The notes: a model not told the origin generated them from the letters alone. DNA of 19,632 nt from Diplocarpon mali (GCA_024741835.1 JAENRP010000050.1:1-19632); one strand, 5' to 3'; numbered from the stretch's first letter, positions 10,033-19,479 are shown. Numbers and translations: made by a program.

Positions 10033-13000
10033 ATGCAGCAGCGGAACTGGTGGGACGATGAAATCACGGATCTCGAATGGATTCAAACGCGGATCAAGGA
10101 CGATCCTTTCTTCCGTTTGGGCGTAGTAAGACAGCCCCAGACTGCATTGTTATCTCTTATTTTCGTTTCTGATCCGATGCTATGGCATCACAGAATGATT
10201 GGAAAATATTGCAAGAAGAGCATCTCAGCAAACGGAGACATCGATACGCCACGATCTTGAACAGGGAGCTTTTGCATGATGTCGCAATGCTCAAAAAGCC
10301 TTGGTCAGAGCCTGGACAAGCTGGTGGCCCCGAGAACCCATTTGCAAATACTAGGCAGATGAGCCTCTCTACTTCAGCTTTCCCTGATGGCTTCCCGTTC
10401 ATATCCAAGACAATGGATGGTAATATGATATACCCATTACAATGGCTATCGGCCTATCCTGCAACCTACCTGTCGAGCGACGAGCAGCAGGCCATTTTGA
10501 AGATGTCTAAAGACGCAGATTGGCTCAACACCGCTCTGGAGTTCTGGAAAGGCGTAAGTCTACGGAGCCGTGGACCTCGCTGAACAAACTGTATTGAATA
10601 CGCTTATAGGACAAGTACGACCCTGCGGCTAGGAATTCTCCCGCCGCTTTGGTTGACTTTCTCACCATTTTTCACAACCGCCGGGATGAATTTGTCAAGC
10701 TACCCGGTCCGTCTATCGTAATTCCGTCTGATTCAACGAATGGATGAAAACACCTCTGTAGTCAGAAGAGTGCACTGATGTTCAAGACAGAGGACGATGC
10801 ATGGGGAATCATCAGCGACGTTGTGAAACTCTTGCAACATTTGCAAATAATGAAAAGACTACTGGATGCTAGAAACCCGGAGGTGTCTCAAGCGCCACTT
10901 CCTGATGGCTCCAACTTTACCGCTGATCAACATCTTCTCTCTGCTGCATGGTTTGTGGTTCCGTCTTTACTTGTTCATGACCGATGGCCTGATACCCATT
11001 CAGCCTACCCGTCGAGTACCGCGAAATACCACTGACTTCTTATCTTAGGGTACTACATCGCTGCTGGTTGCGGAGTGAGTAATCTCCTAGCCTTGATGCC
11101 CCCTTTCAGTGTATCTTTCCAAGCTCTGGACGCACGATACGCCCCTCTTCAGACAAGCTCGCCCTCGTCTGAATCAATCTCAGCGCTCTAGACTACTACT
11201 TAACGAGACAGTACTGACTCGAATTTCTCATTAGCGCTCCATATGCGCAGTCTTTCCTTTGAGAGACGTAGTCCTGGGATGGTCCACATCACCCAAGTTT
11301 TACTCCTCTCGCTCGCTTTTCTCGATATGGAACTGAAAGATGTTTCGCACGACAGATATAACGCTCCTGCGGAACACTACCCTATCCTGGGAATGTATAC
11401 ATATTTAGAGGAAGCGCTCATCAAAATAGCTCAAGACGTGGCGCAGCGTCCTGCGCCAATGCCTACGTCCACAGCGTGCACGACTCTGGAATACAATATA
11501 AACGGACAGGATGGAAAGGTATTTGCTGGTATTGTAGAGGAGGTCTGTTGAATCTTCTTCAAACTTACCTGCCGGGAATTGACAAACTTGCTGACAAAAT
11601 CTCCAGCATCTCGGTTCCATGCTACCAAAGGTTTCTTTATTGCTCAGCCTTCAAGAGCTTGCAGCCGAGTTCGAGAGAAGGCTCGACAGTGAGCACGTGG
11701 AAGATGTCCTGATCAACAAACGCATTGTTGTTGCCGATGAGTGGTACGATATCTTTGAGGCTCTTCAAGACGAAGACTACGCCCCTACTGATGTCCAAAA
11801 CGTACGTATATTCCGCTGCTACTTCTCGCCCGATCCCGACCCGGGTCACTTGGCATTTTCCAAGGGTGGTGTTTGATACGGAGAACCCGACCGGGCTCCC
11901 GCCTAGCTACAGGCTGTTGCTGACTGTTTCGAAGTGGCCTATGTTCAAACGAGATCCATTCAACCTCGAAATGAGGATAGCGAGGATGTCGGAGATCAAC
12001 CGCCTTCGACGAAACCTCCTCCTGTTGAAGAATTGGAACAGAAAACGGCCATGGCAAGTCAACACCTATCAAGACGAAGGTGATTGTGAGTTCTTATGGT
12101 ATTAGGAAACAACTCTACAGCCCTTACCAAACTGGAGACAAGGAAAAACACAGCGCCTACCTTCCCGCAATTCGAGAGTTCCACGCGCGACTCGAGTTCA
12201 TGCGCAGACTGTATCCACAAATCGAGCCTACCACTGCCGCGAACTTCAATCCGTCTAACCGTGCAAATGTGGAAGCGTCAGTCTTTTCAATTCACCCGAT
12301 CGCCACTTCAGATGCCTCGACACACCCTGGCCACGTGAGTATCTTCTGAACTGTTTCTTCTTTGCTGTGTCATGATGACGTGCTCCGCTGTCCCTTCACA
12401 TAAGGCTCCCGTCCCTTGGACACCACCTCCCCCCCGAATCACGACTGTGATCGGCGTCACTGACTAGGTGTTCCCCCGTAGTGGAATGATGGCTGTATCA
12501 TCTGCAGCGATGCGTTTGACGAAGTCTCCGTGAAGATCATCGCCCGCTTGCACTGTGACCACTTGTTTCACTACTCGTGCATCAGAGGTTATTGGGACGG
12601 CGATAAGATGTTGCATTTTCCGTGCCCGCTTGTGAGTCCGCCTGCTGTCGCATGGGTATTTGTGCACATCCTCTCGTGCTCTGTAATATCGATAACAATA
12701 TGTTAATCAGCCGACTAGTGCCGAACCGCCACTCTCGACTGGACCCTCGCCAGAGTGGCCGATTTTACTCCTGAAGTTGAAGATGGTGCGTGCTCTGCCA
12801 AGATTTCACTCCGCCGAGCAGACTTCTCTGGAGCGTTGGAATCGACTATCCCTTTCACTGATGCCCTTCGTCTTGCGGGCGTCATTGGGCGCTCCGGATC
12901 ACCATCTTGATGGGCATCGCTGACTCCAGATTCCTCGCAGTCTGGGACTTCGAACACAAGCACGGTCGCCAGTATATCCATGGCAACGGGACTCCCGCAG

Positions 13001-13658
13001 TCCCTCCTCACCGCGATCTGTCAAATGATTACTTTGGTATGTGGCAACTCTCCCTGCATCCCACAGCACGCTATGAGCCGGAGGGTTCTCACGCTTTGCT
13101 GTCCGATGACTGGTGGCAAATCATGCGGGAGTGCTGGCTAACCCCCCTGCCAGTGAGTGAGGGAGAGCAGCGGTACATGTCGATGTATCACCGCAACGAT
13201 TACGGCTACCCAATGGGTATGGATGTAGAACTGATAGACGGCGGGCCAGGTTATGAAGTGCCAAATGGAGGAGGCTATCCATCTCGTGGTCAGATAAGCT
13301 CCACCGGCTTTGGTCTCAACCGCTCCGCCGACGTGGAGATGGCGGTGGTGCGGCACCGGCGAAGGGTACGTGGATTAGATCTTTGCCCGAACATCACAGT
13401 AGTACCCTTACTGAAATCCCGGGGGTCGAGGCCCCCGACTCGGGTCCTTTGATCCTTGGCCTCACGGCATCTCTTGAAACGAGAAGTTGACCCCGAAGAC
13501 AGTTGATGAATATACGCCGACGCAAAGAGCTCGAGAAGGCGGGTAGGACCATAGCATCGATGGATCCCGCGGCTCCAGGTTTCGTTCCTGCGCAGTTCGA
13601 GCCCTTTGTGCTCCCGCCTCGCCGAAACCCGCCGTCCTCGCCCCCGGGAGGTTTCTAA
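10033..13658 (+). CDS. RING-H2 zinc finger protein, probable E3 ligase
   Basis: I do not recognise the family outside the RING. Proposed exons: 10033-10125, 10194-10553, 10610-10717, 10766-10950, 11049-11074, 11235-11518, 11607-11801, 11913-12079, 12121-12334, 12482-12631, 12719-12785, 12941-13365 and 13503-13658, giving 809 codons; all phases agree. Removing an in-frame intron at 13037-13153 would leave 770. The RING spans residues 549-595 with ligands C549, C552, C569, H571, H574, C577, C592 and C595 (C3H2C3), which normally binds two zinc ions and an E2 enzyme. The 540 residues before it show no domain I know and no signal peptide or clear membrane segment. The tail is Pro-rich (PPRRNPPSSPPGGF). 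The ATG at 10033 has a GCCGCC context; an in-frame ATG at 9943 would add 30 residues. Exons around 11049-11235 and 12080-12120 are the least certain. Confidence 0.82.
12482..12727 (+). other. RING-H2 domain coding segment, split by an intron
   Basis: The exon 12482-12631 carries CIIC, then HCDHLFHYSC and CPL. The eighth zinc ligand, Cys, is the first codon after the intron 12632-12718 (acceptor ACTAG|TGC). The order C-x2-C-x16-C-x-H-x2-H-x2-C-x14-C-x2-C is a canonical RING-H2. A second acceptor eight bases upstream (AATCAG at 12705-12710) would drop the Cys and shift the frame. Confidence 0.88.
13037..13153 (+). other. Probable in-frame intron or exitron in the RING gene
   Basis: The segment starts G|GTATGT and ends GCTAACCCCCCTGCCAG, a near-ideal fungal donor, branch site and pyrimidine tract. 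It is exactly 117 nt (39 codons), has no stop in frame and starts and ends in phase 1, so removal or retention keeps the downstream frame. If retained it adds a Trp-rich stretch (SDDWWQIMRECW). Confidence 0.6.
13366..13502 (+). other. Last intron of the RING gene, with GC hairpin
   Basis: Donor AGG|GTACGT and acceptor GAAGACAG|TTG join phase 0 and extend the protein by 51 Arg/Pro-rich residues to a TAA at 13656-13658. If retained, translation stops at 13450-13452 after a 28-residue unrelated tail. Inside the intron, CGGGGG (13420-13425) and CCCCCG (13432-13437) form a hairpin with a six-base loop. Confidence 0.65.
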
Positions 13659-13737
13659 CTCCTGCGACTCTTTTGCCATCGGCTCTCGGGACACGGCCAT
13701 GGGATGGAGCCGGGCCGACGAGGCCCTCGGCCGGCGG

Positions 13738-13770
<33 letters not shown>

Positions 13771-14671
13771 CACGGGTTCTCTGGTCAGGTGTCGAGCTCT
13801 AATTCAAATCATGCTTGGTCACGGGGTTAGAAAGGTTGCCTGAGCTGGCGTCGTGGCTCGTCCCGTCCCGCTAGTTGTACTACGCTAGCTGTATCCAAAT
13901 CTCTCCGGTGACGTTGTGCGTTCCTCCCGTCACGACTCACCCCGCGTCGATTCCCGCGACCTGGAAGATGTCCGCACGTGAGCGCGCGCACGCGGTAACG
14001 GCTCGTCTTGTCGAGCGATTGGAATGCCTCGGTGTAATGCAACCGCCCTCTGGCATCTCGCAGCTTCTTCACGTTGCGGCCTTTACCTGGAGGAAGGGGA
14101 GAGTGAGATTCGATGGGCTCCAGCTGCTCCTCCGAGCTGGCGGGCACTGCTTGGGGTCGCAGACCGACCTGGGCACATCACGGCTCAAGGCTCAAGTGGG
14201 CAGCTTGACCAGCAAAGCACGCCCAGGTCCGGCAGCGCAACGTCTTTCTGCGACGCGCATCTGTCCCGCGGATGAAGATCTGTCGCGCACGTCAACTCTG
14301 CTGGCAGACCATTCCGGCCTCGCGAGATCATTCCGACTCCCCATCGACGGCGTGATCTTCCCAGGCGCACGGTCGACCGTCTTCTTCGCTTGATGCTCCA
14401 GGTGTCGGCGCTCTGACCCGACCGGGGACGCGGGCACTGCACGTGACGAGTCCAGGCGTGACGTCGTGCCAGTCTTGTGCTTCTCGGATGCCTCGTGGGA
14501 GTTGTGACGGGCCCCGGGGGCGGATCCCTCCTGCTATGCCAGAGACCGGAGCGTGCGGCGGCAGATCCACCACGGCCCCGAGCGCGCGGCCAATTGTCGG
14601 CCGGCTGCGGGGATTTGTTGTGGATATAATTTAGAATTTGTTCCCCTGCAGCCACAAGCAACCTCCGTGTT
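13659..14671. other. Intergenic region between RING gene and tRNA-Lys
   Basis: No gene that I can support. The longest frame (13875-14393) is Ala/Arg/Ser-rich with no domain. It holds a heptamer repeat at 13737-13770 and two scattered CACGTGA words (13976, 14440). The left end should include the RING gene 3' UTR. Confidence 0.55.
13737..13770. repeat. GCGGGAT heptamer repeat
   Basis: Four to five head-to-tail copies of GCGGGAT, ending in a GCGGCAC variant. It is a small minisatellite in non-coding DNA. Confidence 0.85.
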
Positions 14672-14767
14672 GCCCGGGTAGCTCAATCGGTAGAGTATGT
14701 GGCTCTTACGTGCACATCGTGCTGTCAGATCACCTCAGGGTCGCGGGTTCGAGCCCCGCCTCGGGCT
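14672..14767 (+). tRNA. tRNA-Lys(CTT) with an intron
   Basis: The cloverleaf reads acceptor GCCCGGG with CTCGGGC, D stem GCTC with GAGT, and T arm GCGGG-TTCGAGC-CCCGC. The anticodon CTT (14705-14707) sits in loop CTCTTA. Pol III A box TAGCTCAATCGG (14679-14690) and B box GGTTCGAGCCC (14746-14756) are intact. An intron of about 23 nt (14709-14731) follows base 37, the standard eukaryotic position. The anticodon stem, TGTGG with CCTCA, has one U-U mismatch (29-41). The CTT anticodon and overall resemblance to eukaryotic tRNA-Lys(CTT) support the identity; the exact intron ends are inferred from base pairing. Confidence 0.87.
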
Positions 14768-14814
14768 CAATCCCCGAGATTCTTCTGCGAAGAGAGGTCT
14801 CATCTTTTTGCAAA

Positions 14815-14819
14815 TTTTT
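14815..14819 (+). terminator. Pol III terminator of the tRNA-Lys gene
   Basis: The first run of five T lies 48 nt after the tRNA 3' end, with a second T5 at 14825-14829 as backup. No earlier T run of four or more is present, so the primary transcript should carry a 3' trailer of about 50 nt. Confidence 0.6.
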
Positions 14820-15237
14820 GGCACGGCGGCCTGGTGTCAGCAGCACCGGCGGGAAACCAGGTAGCCATTCAAAACGGGTGTTCAAACATGCACAGCTGAT
14901 CTACGTCTCCAGTGACATGCTTCACGTCACTTGGATGGGTGCCCTCAGAGCTCCGCCTGGGTGAAGCTCGACCGTATGTCCGCGCGGGCCTTCGTCCTCA
15001 TCTTTTTTGCCAGCTTTTGGGCGTGGGCCGGGAGCCAGTGGGCACCCGGGTGCCGATGCAGGGGGTAGCGCCAGAGCGCATTGGGCCGAGGGCGGTGGGC
15101 TCGGAGCTTGGCGAACTCGCTTCTCGGAAGGTCAGGCGACATCACGGCCTTTTTTTTTTTTTATTAGCTGCGAGTTCTGTGCCAGCTTCTCGCCAGGAGC
15201 GAGCCTCGAACACTGCTGCGGTCGGAGGATGCTTGAT

Positions 15238-15303
15238 GGGTATGTGTGTATGTGTGTATGTGTGAATGGATATGTATATATATATATATGTTTATATGTA
15301 TAC
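15238..15303. repeat. TG/TA microsatellite
   Basis: GTATGTGTGTATG units run into a (TA)n block and end in GTTTATATGTATAC. It is an AT-rich island in GC-rich surroundings and likely to vary in length between strains. Confidence 0.9.
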
Positions 15304-15537
15304 ATCCCCACGCCTCAGGCGCGTGCTGCACGGCCTCATTTGTTGGCTCTAGCTACCAGTCGAGAAGACCCCTCGCGTGCCTCCATGCCCTCCTCCCCCC
15401 CGCATGCTCTGCTCTGCAATCTCATGGATGATTAGACTGATTCTCTCGGAGGAGCAACGCCGTCGTGTGGCTCTGGGGGAGCAAGCTAGAACTCCTGCCG
15501 AGAAGGCCCAGTCACGCCGCGTGCCGTCTCTGTCACT

Positions 15538-15569
15538 GTCCGCGTCCGTGTCCGCGTCCGTTTCCGTGT
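15538..15569. repeat. TCCGYG hexamer repeat
   Basis: About five copies alternate between TCCGCG and TCCGTG, with one TTCCGTG variant, in non-coding sequence. Confidence 0.75.
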
Positions 15570-16090
15570 CAGGAGACCAATGCCGAGAAGCCACCCTCGG
15601 TTCCCTGGGGAGAGCGCTGACAGATTCGAGAGGCCGAGTTACCGAGCCGCATGGAATGCGGCGCATCAAGTTCACGGCAACTCGGCTCTCGCTCCCGTCC
15701 GCTCCCGTCCATCGGTTCCCGATGGACCGCCGGACGGGCCGGCTGGAGACTTCGGGGCCAGACCCCCTCTACAGCTGCCAAGCCGAGTCAGCGTAACGCG
15801 ATTCCCGACGCGAGCTCGGGTCGCGGCGCATGGGCAGGCCGTTGGTGTTCCGGCCGTCGGAGACCACGGCGCTCGGCTCGCTTATCCGCGTATCCGCTTA
15901 TCCACGGGACAGTTACCCGCCCACGGACGACACCATGGCCAAACGATCCCGGGACGTGAGGGTGCTCCCGCTTCCCAAAGGCCATCCGTGACTCCAAGCA
16001 GACCTTGCCGGCGCTGCAAATTCTCTCCAAGGTCACCTCTCCTTGTTCGGATGCACTCTCGTGATTCCTTCACCGCTTCACCTCGCAGGG

Positions 16091-16221
16091 TATACATAAC
16101 GATGGCTCCGTGCCCACCGTCGCGTGCTCTGCACTCGACAATCCGCAAGCGTCTCCACATTGCGCCCCTAGGTTTCCACCTCTCTTGATCCTTTTCTTCA
16201 CTCCCGCACACATCCTCCGCC
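16091..16221 (+). promoter_or_regulatory. Core promoter and pyrimidine-rich leader of the aminotransferase
   Basis: A TATACATA element at 16091-16098 lies 124 nt before the start codon. It is followed by a pyrimidine-rich stretch (about 16168-16220) of the kind found just upstream of fungal start codons. Transcription start is not visible. Confidence 0.45.
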
Positions 16222-17989
16222 ATGTCTCCCCCTTCTGCAATCAGTGGCGGGCCTCGTCCGGACACCGACGCTGTCCCCCCGGGGCCCTGGACCGAGACCT
16301 CAGTCAATGGCATCAGTGCGAGACGCCACAAGGCAGGAAAGCTGGTAGCAGGCACAGCTGCCTACACGACCAGTGACTTCTTCAAGAGCCCAGTCAGTGA
16401 TTCGTCGCCCGAGAAAGAAATTCAAGTAACACTCTCAGGCAGCTAGTGGCAAGCCAAAGGCCAGAAGGTGGGATCGTGAGTCTGCCTCTACCCCCGCTAC
16501 GAAAAGGTTCTGACTGTGGTGTCGCCGTGCAAAGACCACCTCAGCGTTGAGAGCAAGGCCAGACAGCCCTCGAGCCTGAAAGCAGCAGCCCGGTATCTCG
16601 GAAATCCCGGCCTGATCTCCCTCGGCGGCGGCCTCCCGGTGGCCTCGAACTTCCCTCTCCAGGAAATCAGCTTCAAGGTCCCCACGGTCCCTCACTTCTC
16701 CGAGTCCGAAACCAAGCAGAACGGCACCATACTCACGGCTGGCAAGTACGATGCCTCGGAGACGGATGACGGGGTATATGATTTGTCCATCGCACTGAAC
16801 TATGGCTTGGGCACCGGTGCTGCGCAGATGGTCCGCTTCGTCACGGAGCATACCGAGATTGTGTGCAACCCGCCCTACGCTGACTGGCAATGCTCCCTCA
16901 CGGTCGGGAGCACGTCTGCCACGGACATGGCCTTCCGAATGTTCTGTGAGCGAGGGGACGTGATCCTGTCTGAGGATTACGCGTTCGCTTCTGCGGTCGA
17001 GACAGCCGCGGCCCTGGGGGTGAAGTTCGTGGGGATTGCGATGGATGCCGAGGGCCTCTTGCCCGAGAGGATGGAGGAGATCTTGAGCAACTGGGATGAA
17101 AAGGCCCGAGGAGCCCGCAAGCCCTTCGTCCTCTATACCGTCCCCTCGGGTCAGAACCCGACTGGTGCGACGCAATCCGTCACCCGGCGCCGGGCGATCT
17201 ACAAGGTCGCGCAGAAGCACGATGTCTACATCCTGGAAGACGAGCCCTACTACTTCCTCCAGATGCAACCATACACCGGCCCTACCGCCCCCGCGGCCCC
17301 TCCCCCGGCTTCCAACGAGGAGTTTCTGAAGTCTCTCGTGCCCACCTACCTGAGTATGGACGTCGACGGCCGCGTGATGCGCATGGACAGCTTCTCCAAG
17401 GTCATCGCCCCGGGCACTCGGTTAGGCTGGATCACGGCTTCGGAGCAGATCATCGAGCGCTTCGTCCGCGCCAACGAATGTTCGGTGCAAAATCCTAGCG
17501 GCCTCTCCCAGATGGTGCTCTTCAAGATGCTCGATGAGCACTGGGGCCATGACGGGTACCTGAAGTGGCTGATCAACCTCCGGCTCGAGTACTCGACCCG
17601 TCGGGATGTTCTCCTCGGGGCCTGTGAGAAGTTCCTGCCGAAGGATGTCGTGTCGTGGAACCCGCCTTCGGCTGGCATGTTTGTACGTCGCTCCTCCTGC
17701 CGGACGGTCTCGATCACTGACAAGGGTGTAGCTCTGGCTCAGGCTCAACTGGCATGTCCACCCCCACGCCGAGACGAAGACGCTCTCCGAGATTGAAGAC
17801 GAGATCTTCCTCGCTGCCGTTGACAAGGGCGTCCTGGTCAGCAAAGGCAGCTGGTTCGTCGCCGAGCGCGACTTCGTGCAGACCGAGATGTTCTTCCGGG
17901 CTACCTTTGCGGCGGCTCCGGAGGAGAAGATGATCGAGGCTATCGAGCGCTTTGGCGTTGCTGTGAGGGAGAGCTTCGGCGTCGCATGA
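16222..17989 (+). CDS. ARO8: Aromatic aminotransferase, Aro8-like, PLP-dependent
   Basis: Fold-type I aminotransferase of the Aro8 / 2-aminoadipate group, predicted to move amino groups between aromatic amino acids (or 2-aminoadipate) and 2-oxo acids. Exons 16222-16392, 16439-16475, 16535-17682 and 17732-17989 join in phase to give 537 residues, usual for the family. Visible marks: GKPKARRWD, encoded by the 37-nt second exon; ESKARQPSSLK; SLGGGLP; GSTSATDMAF (cofactor phosphate region); SGQNPTG; EDEPYYF (Asp for the pyridine nitrogen); SFSKVIAPGTRLGW, with Lys358 as the Schiff-base lysine; and MFFRATFA (Arg for the substrate carboxylate). The ATG follows CCGCC. No signal or clear mitochondrial targeting peptide is seen, so it is probably cytosolic. 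Substrate preference among Aro8, Aro9 and Lys-pathway paralogues cannot be told from sequence. Confidence 0.94.
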
Positions 17990-18226
17990 GGTTTTGCGGG
18001 GGCATTTTGCTGAGCGGGTTGGCACGTTCGGCCTGGCGTCTGATGGGCGTTGGATCCTTGCGTTGGGGGGAGGTGTCGTCGCGATGGAGGGAAGGTCGTT
18101 GGTTGATAGCTGGCTTTCGCTGTTGTCTGATGATCTTGCTAGCTAGCTTAGCCGACCAACGCGCCGTGTGTCCTTTGATCGCCGTTTTCGTCGTCCTCGT
18201 CGACGGTCGCTCAAGGGTGGGGAGAA

Positions 18227-18362
18227 CACGTGCAGCTGGGGTGTTTCCTTGGCTCACGTGACGACGGTGTCGGCCCGTCCAAGTCGAGGGCGCCAGGCAA
18301 CCCCATCTGGCCGGGCATCTTTCTAGAAAGCTGCCAGACGGTGAGGCCACAGAGAGCACGTG
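18227..18362. promoter_or_regulatory. Cluster of three CACGTG boxes
   Basis: CACGTG occurs at 18227-18232, 18255-18260 and 18357-18362, three perfect E-boxes in 136 bp. The second and third have GTGA contexts (CACGTGAC and CACGTGAT). They lie downstream of the aminotransferase stop and have no recognised gene beside them, so they may serve a gene further right or an unannotated transcript. Confidence 0.4.
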
Positions 18363-18504
18363 ATGAGTGCCGGCGGGATGGAGAGCCGCCGCGCCACACT
18401 CACCTGTGCCCTGCCCCGGGTAGCTGAGCCACCTCATCTGCCCTTCTGCCTCGCCTTGGCGGCGACAAGTACGGAGGCTGATTAATCGGCGCTGGGACCC
18501 CGGA

Positions 18505-18524
18505 TCGTGATCGTACGATCACGA
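18505..18524. repeat. Perfect 20-bp palindrome
   Basis: The half-site TCGTGATCGT is followed at once by its exact reverse complement ACGATCACGA, with no spacer. A two-fold symmetric site of this length suits a homodimeric DNA-binding protein. It lies about 80 nt before a TTTATAAG element and about 145 nt after the last CACGTG box. Confidence 0.7.
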
Positions 18525-18602
18525 CGGAACGGTGCCGCGCCGCCAAGCCACCAGCCCGGATCTGGGGCCCGCGCCACGGGGCGGGTTTGGCTGACCTGGA
18601 GA

Positions 18603-18610
18603 TTTATAAG
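18603..18610 (+). promoter_or_regulatory. TATA-like element
   Basis: TTTATAAG stands alone in very GC-rich sequence, downstream of the E-box cluster and the palindrome. No convincing coding region follows in the next kilobase, so its use as a core promoter is speculative. Confidence 0.3.
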
Positions 18611-19479
18611 GTCGAGCTACGCCACGTTGGGCTAGGCCTGGCTAGGTTAGCCGTGTCTCGTGCCGTGGCGGCGCGCCGGTGTTTCCCCGGTCCTCGCGGC
18701 TGAGTGTGCGCTGGATGCCAAGCGCTCATCGGGCGAGGCATTTGCCGTTGCATCTGAGGGCGGAAGCGAGTTCCTGGGCCCAGCGACCAGAGGGGGCCGA
18801 GGCGACGACCCCCAGTCGTGGAGTGGCCCGCCCGTGTCGAGGTGGGAGGAGGGACGGCGCTGGCTGGCGAGGGGCGAGGAAGGAGGGCCTGGGCACGGAA
18901 GGAGCGCTGGCCAGGCACCTGTCTCGATCGGGCCTAGCGTCGTATCGCCATCCCGGAGGGGATCAGCTAGCGCCTGCCAAGGCTCTGGGATTTCAGGCTC
19001 CACCCCAAGACCCGCAGTCGGGGATGCGGGAGCCGGCGCTCCCTCGCTCCCGTCCCAGTAGGGGGGGGGCTGCGGTCTCCTTGGAACGACTGGGCCTCCG
19101 TGCCGGATGGAGGAGGTCTGCCGGCCGAGCCAAGCCCGGATGATCCCTGTCGCCGATGCGGGGCCGTGGGCGGGTGCGCTGCTTCCGCTTCCGCTTCCGC
19201 CCTCCGCGGCCGCCTGGCACGCGGCCCTGCTACGTCACCGCCTGCCGACTCTAATTCTGCCCCCGGGAAGTGGGTGCCTCAGTTGTCGTAACACGGTACA
19301 CAGGGCGATCGAGTAGACCTCGATCCGTCAGGGGCAGAAAAAGGCGGTGACGGGTTTTTTTTCCTTCCCTCTTTTTTTTTCCCACGACGCCACACGTCTA
19401 CACCTGCTTACGGGACAACAGATCGCTACCTCGACTTTGATTGACAGTTTCTGCTTCAACTACAACTCCGGCCATAACT

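Larger units (their letters stand above)
14768..16221. other. Intergenic region between tRNA-Lys and the aminotransferase
   Basis: No gene that I can support; long frames on both strands overlap one another and lack domains. Features seen are the Pol III terminator, a poly-T run near 15151-15162, a TG/TA microsatellite (15238-15303), a TCCGNG hexamer run (15538-15569), repeated TATCCGC words (15885-15904) and the aminotransferase promoter at the right end. Confidence 0.55.

Noticed and set aside
12335..12481. Extra exon with a Pro-rich reading (APVPWTPPPPRITT) inside this intron
   Set aside because: It needs an AAG acceptor and a following intron of only 35 nt whose branch site would lie too close to the donor; a single 147-nt intron with an ACTGAC branch is simpler.
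13420..13437. GC hairpin as a transcription terminator
   Set aside because: No T run follows, bacterial-type termination does not apply, and the hairpin lies inside a phase-consistent intron.
13875..14393. Plus-strand frame of 172 codons
   Set aside because: No recognisable motif, composition expected from GC-rich DNA, and open frames on the other strand overlap it.
15349..16355. Several overlapping frames on both strands upstream of the aminotransferase
   Set aside because: They contain the hexamer repeat and run into the promoter and first exon of a secure gene.
16435..17268. Minus-strand frame of 277 codons within the aminotransferase
   Set aside because: Antisense shadow of the PLP enzyme, whose coding strand has all family motifs.
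18604..19316. Overlapping Gly/Arg/Pro-rich frames on both strands right of the TATA-like element
   Set aside because: No domain, no splice pattern or start context, and equal openness on both strands.
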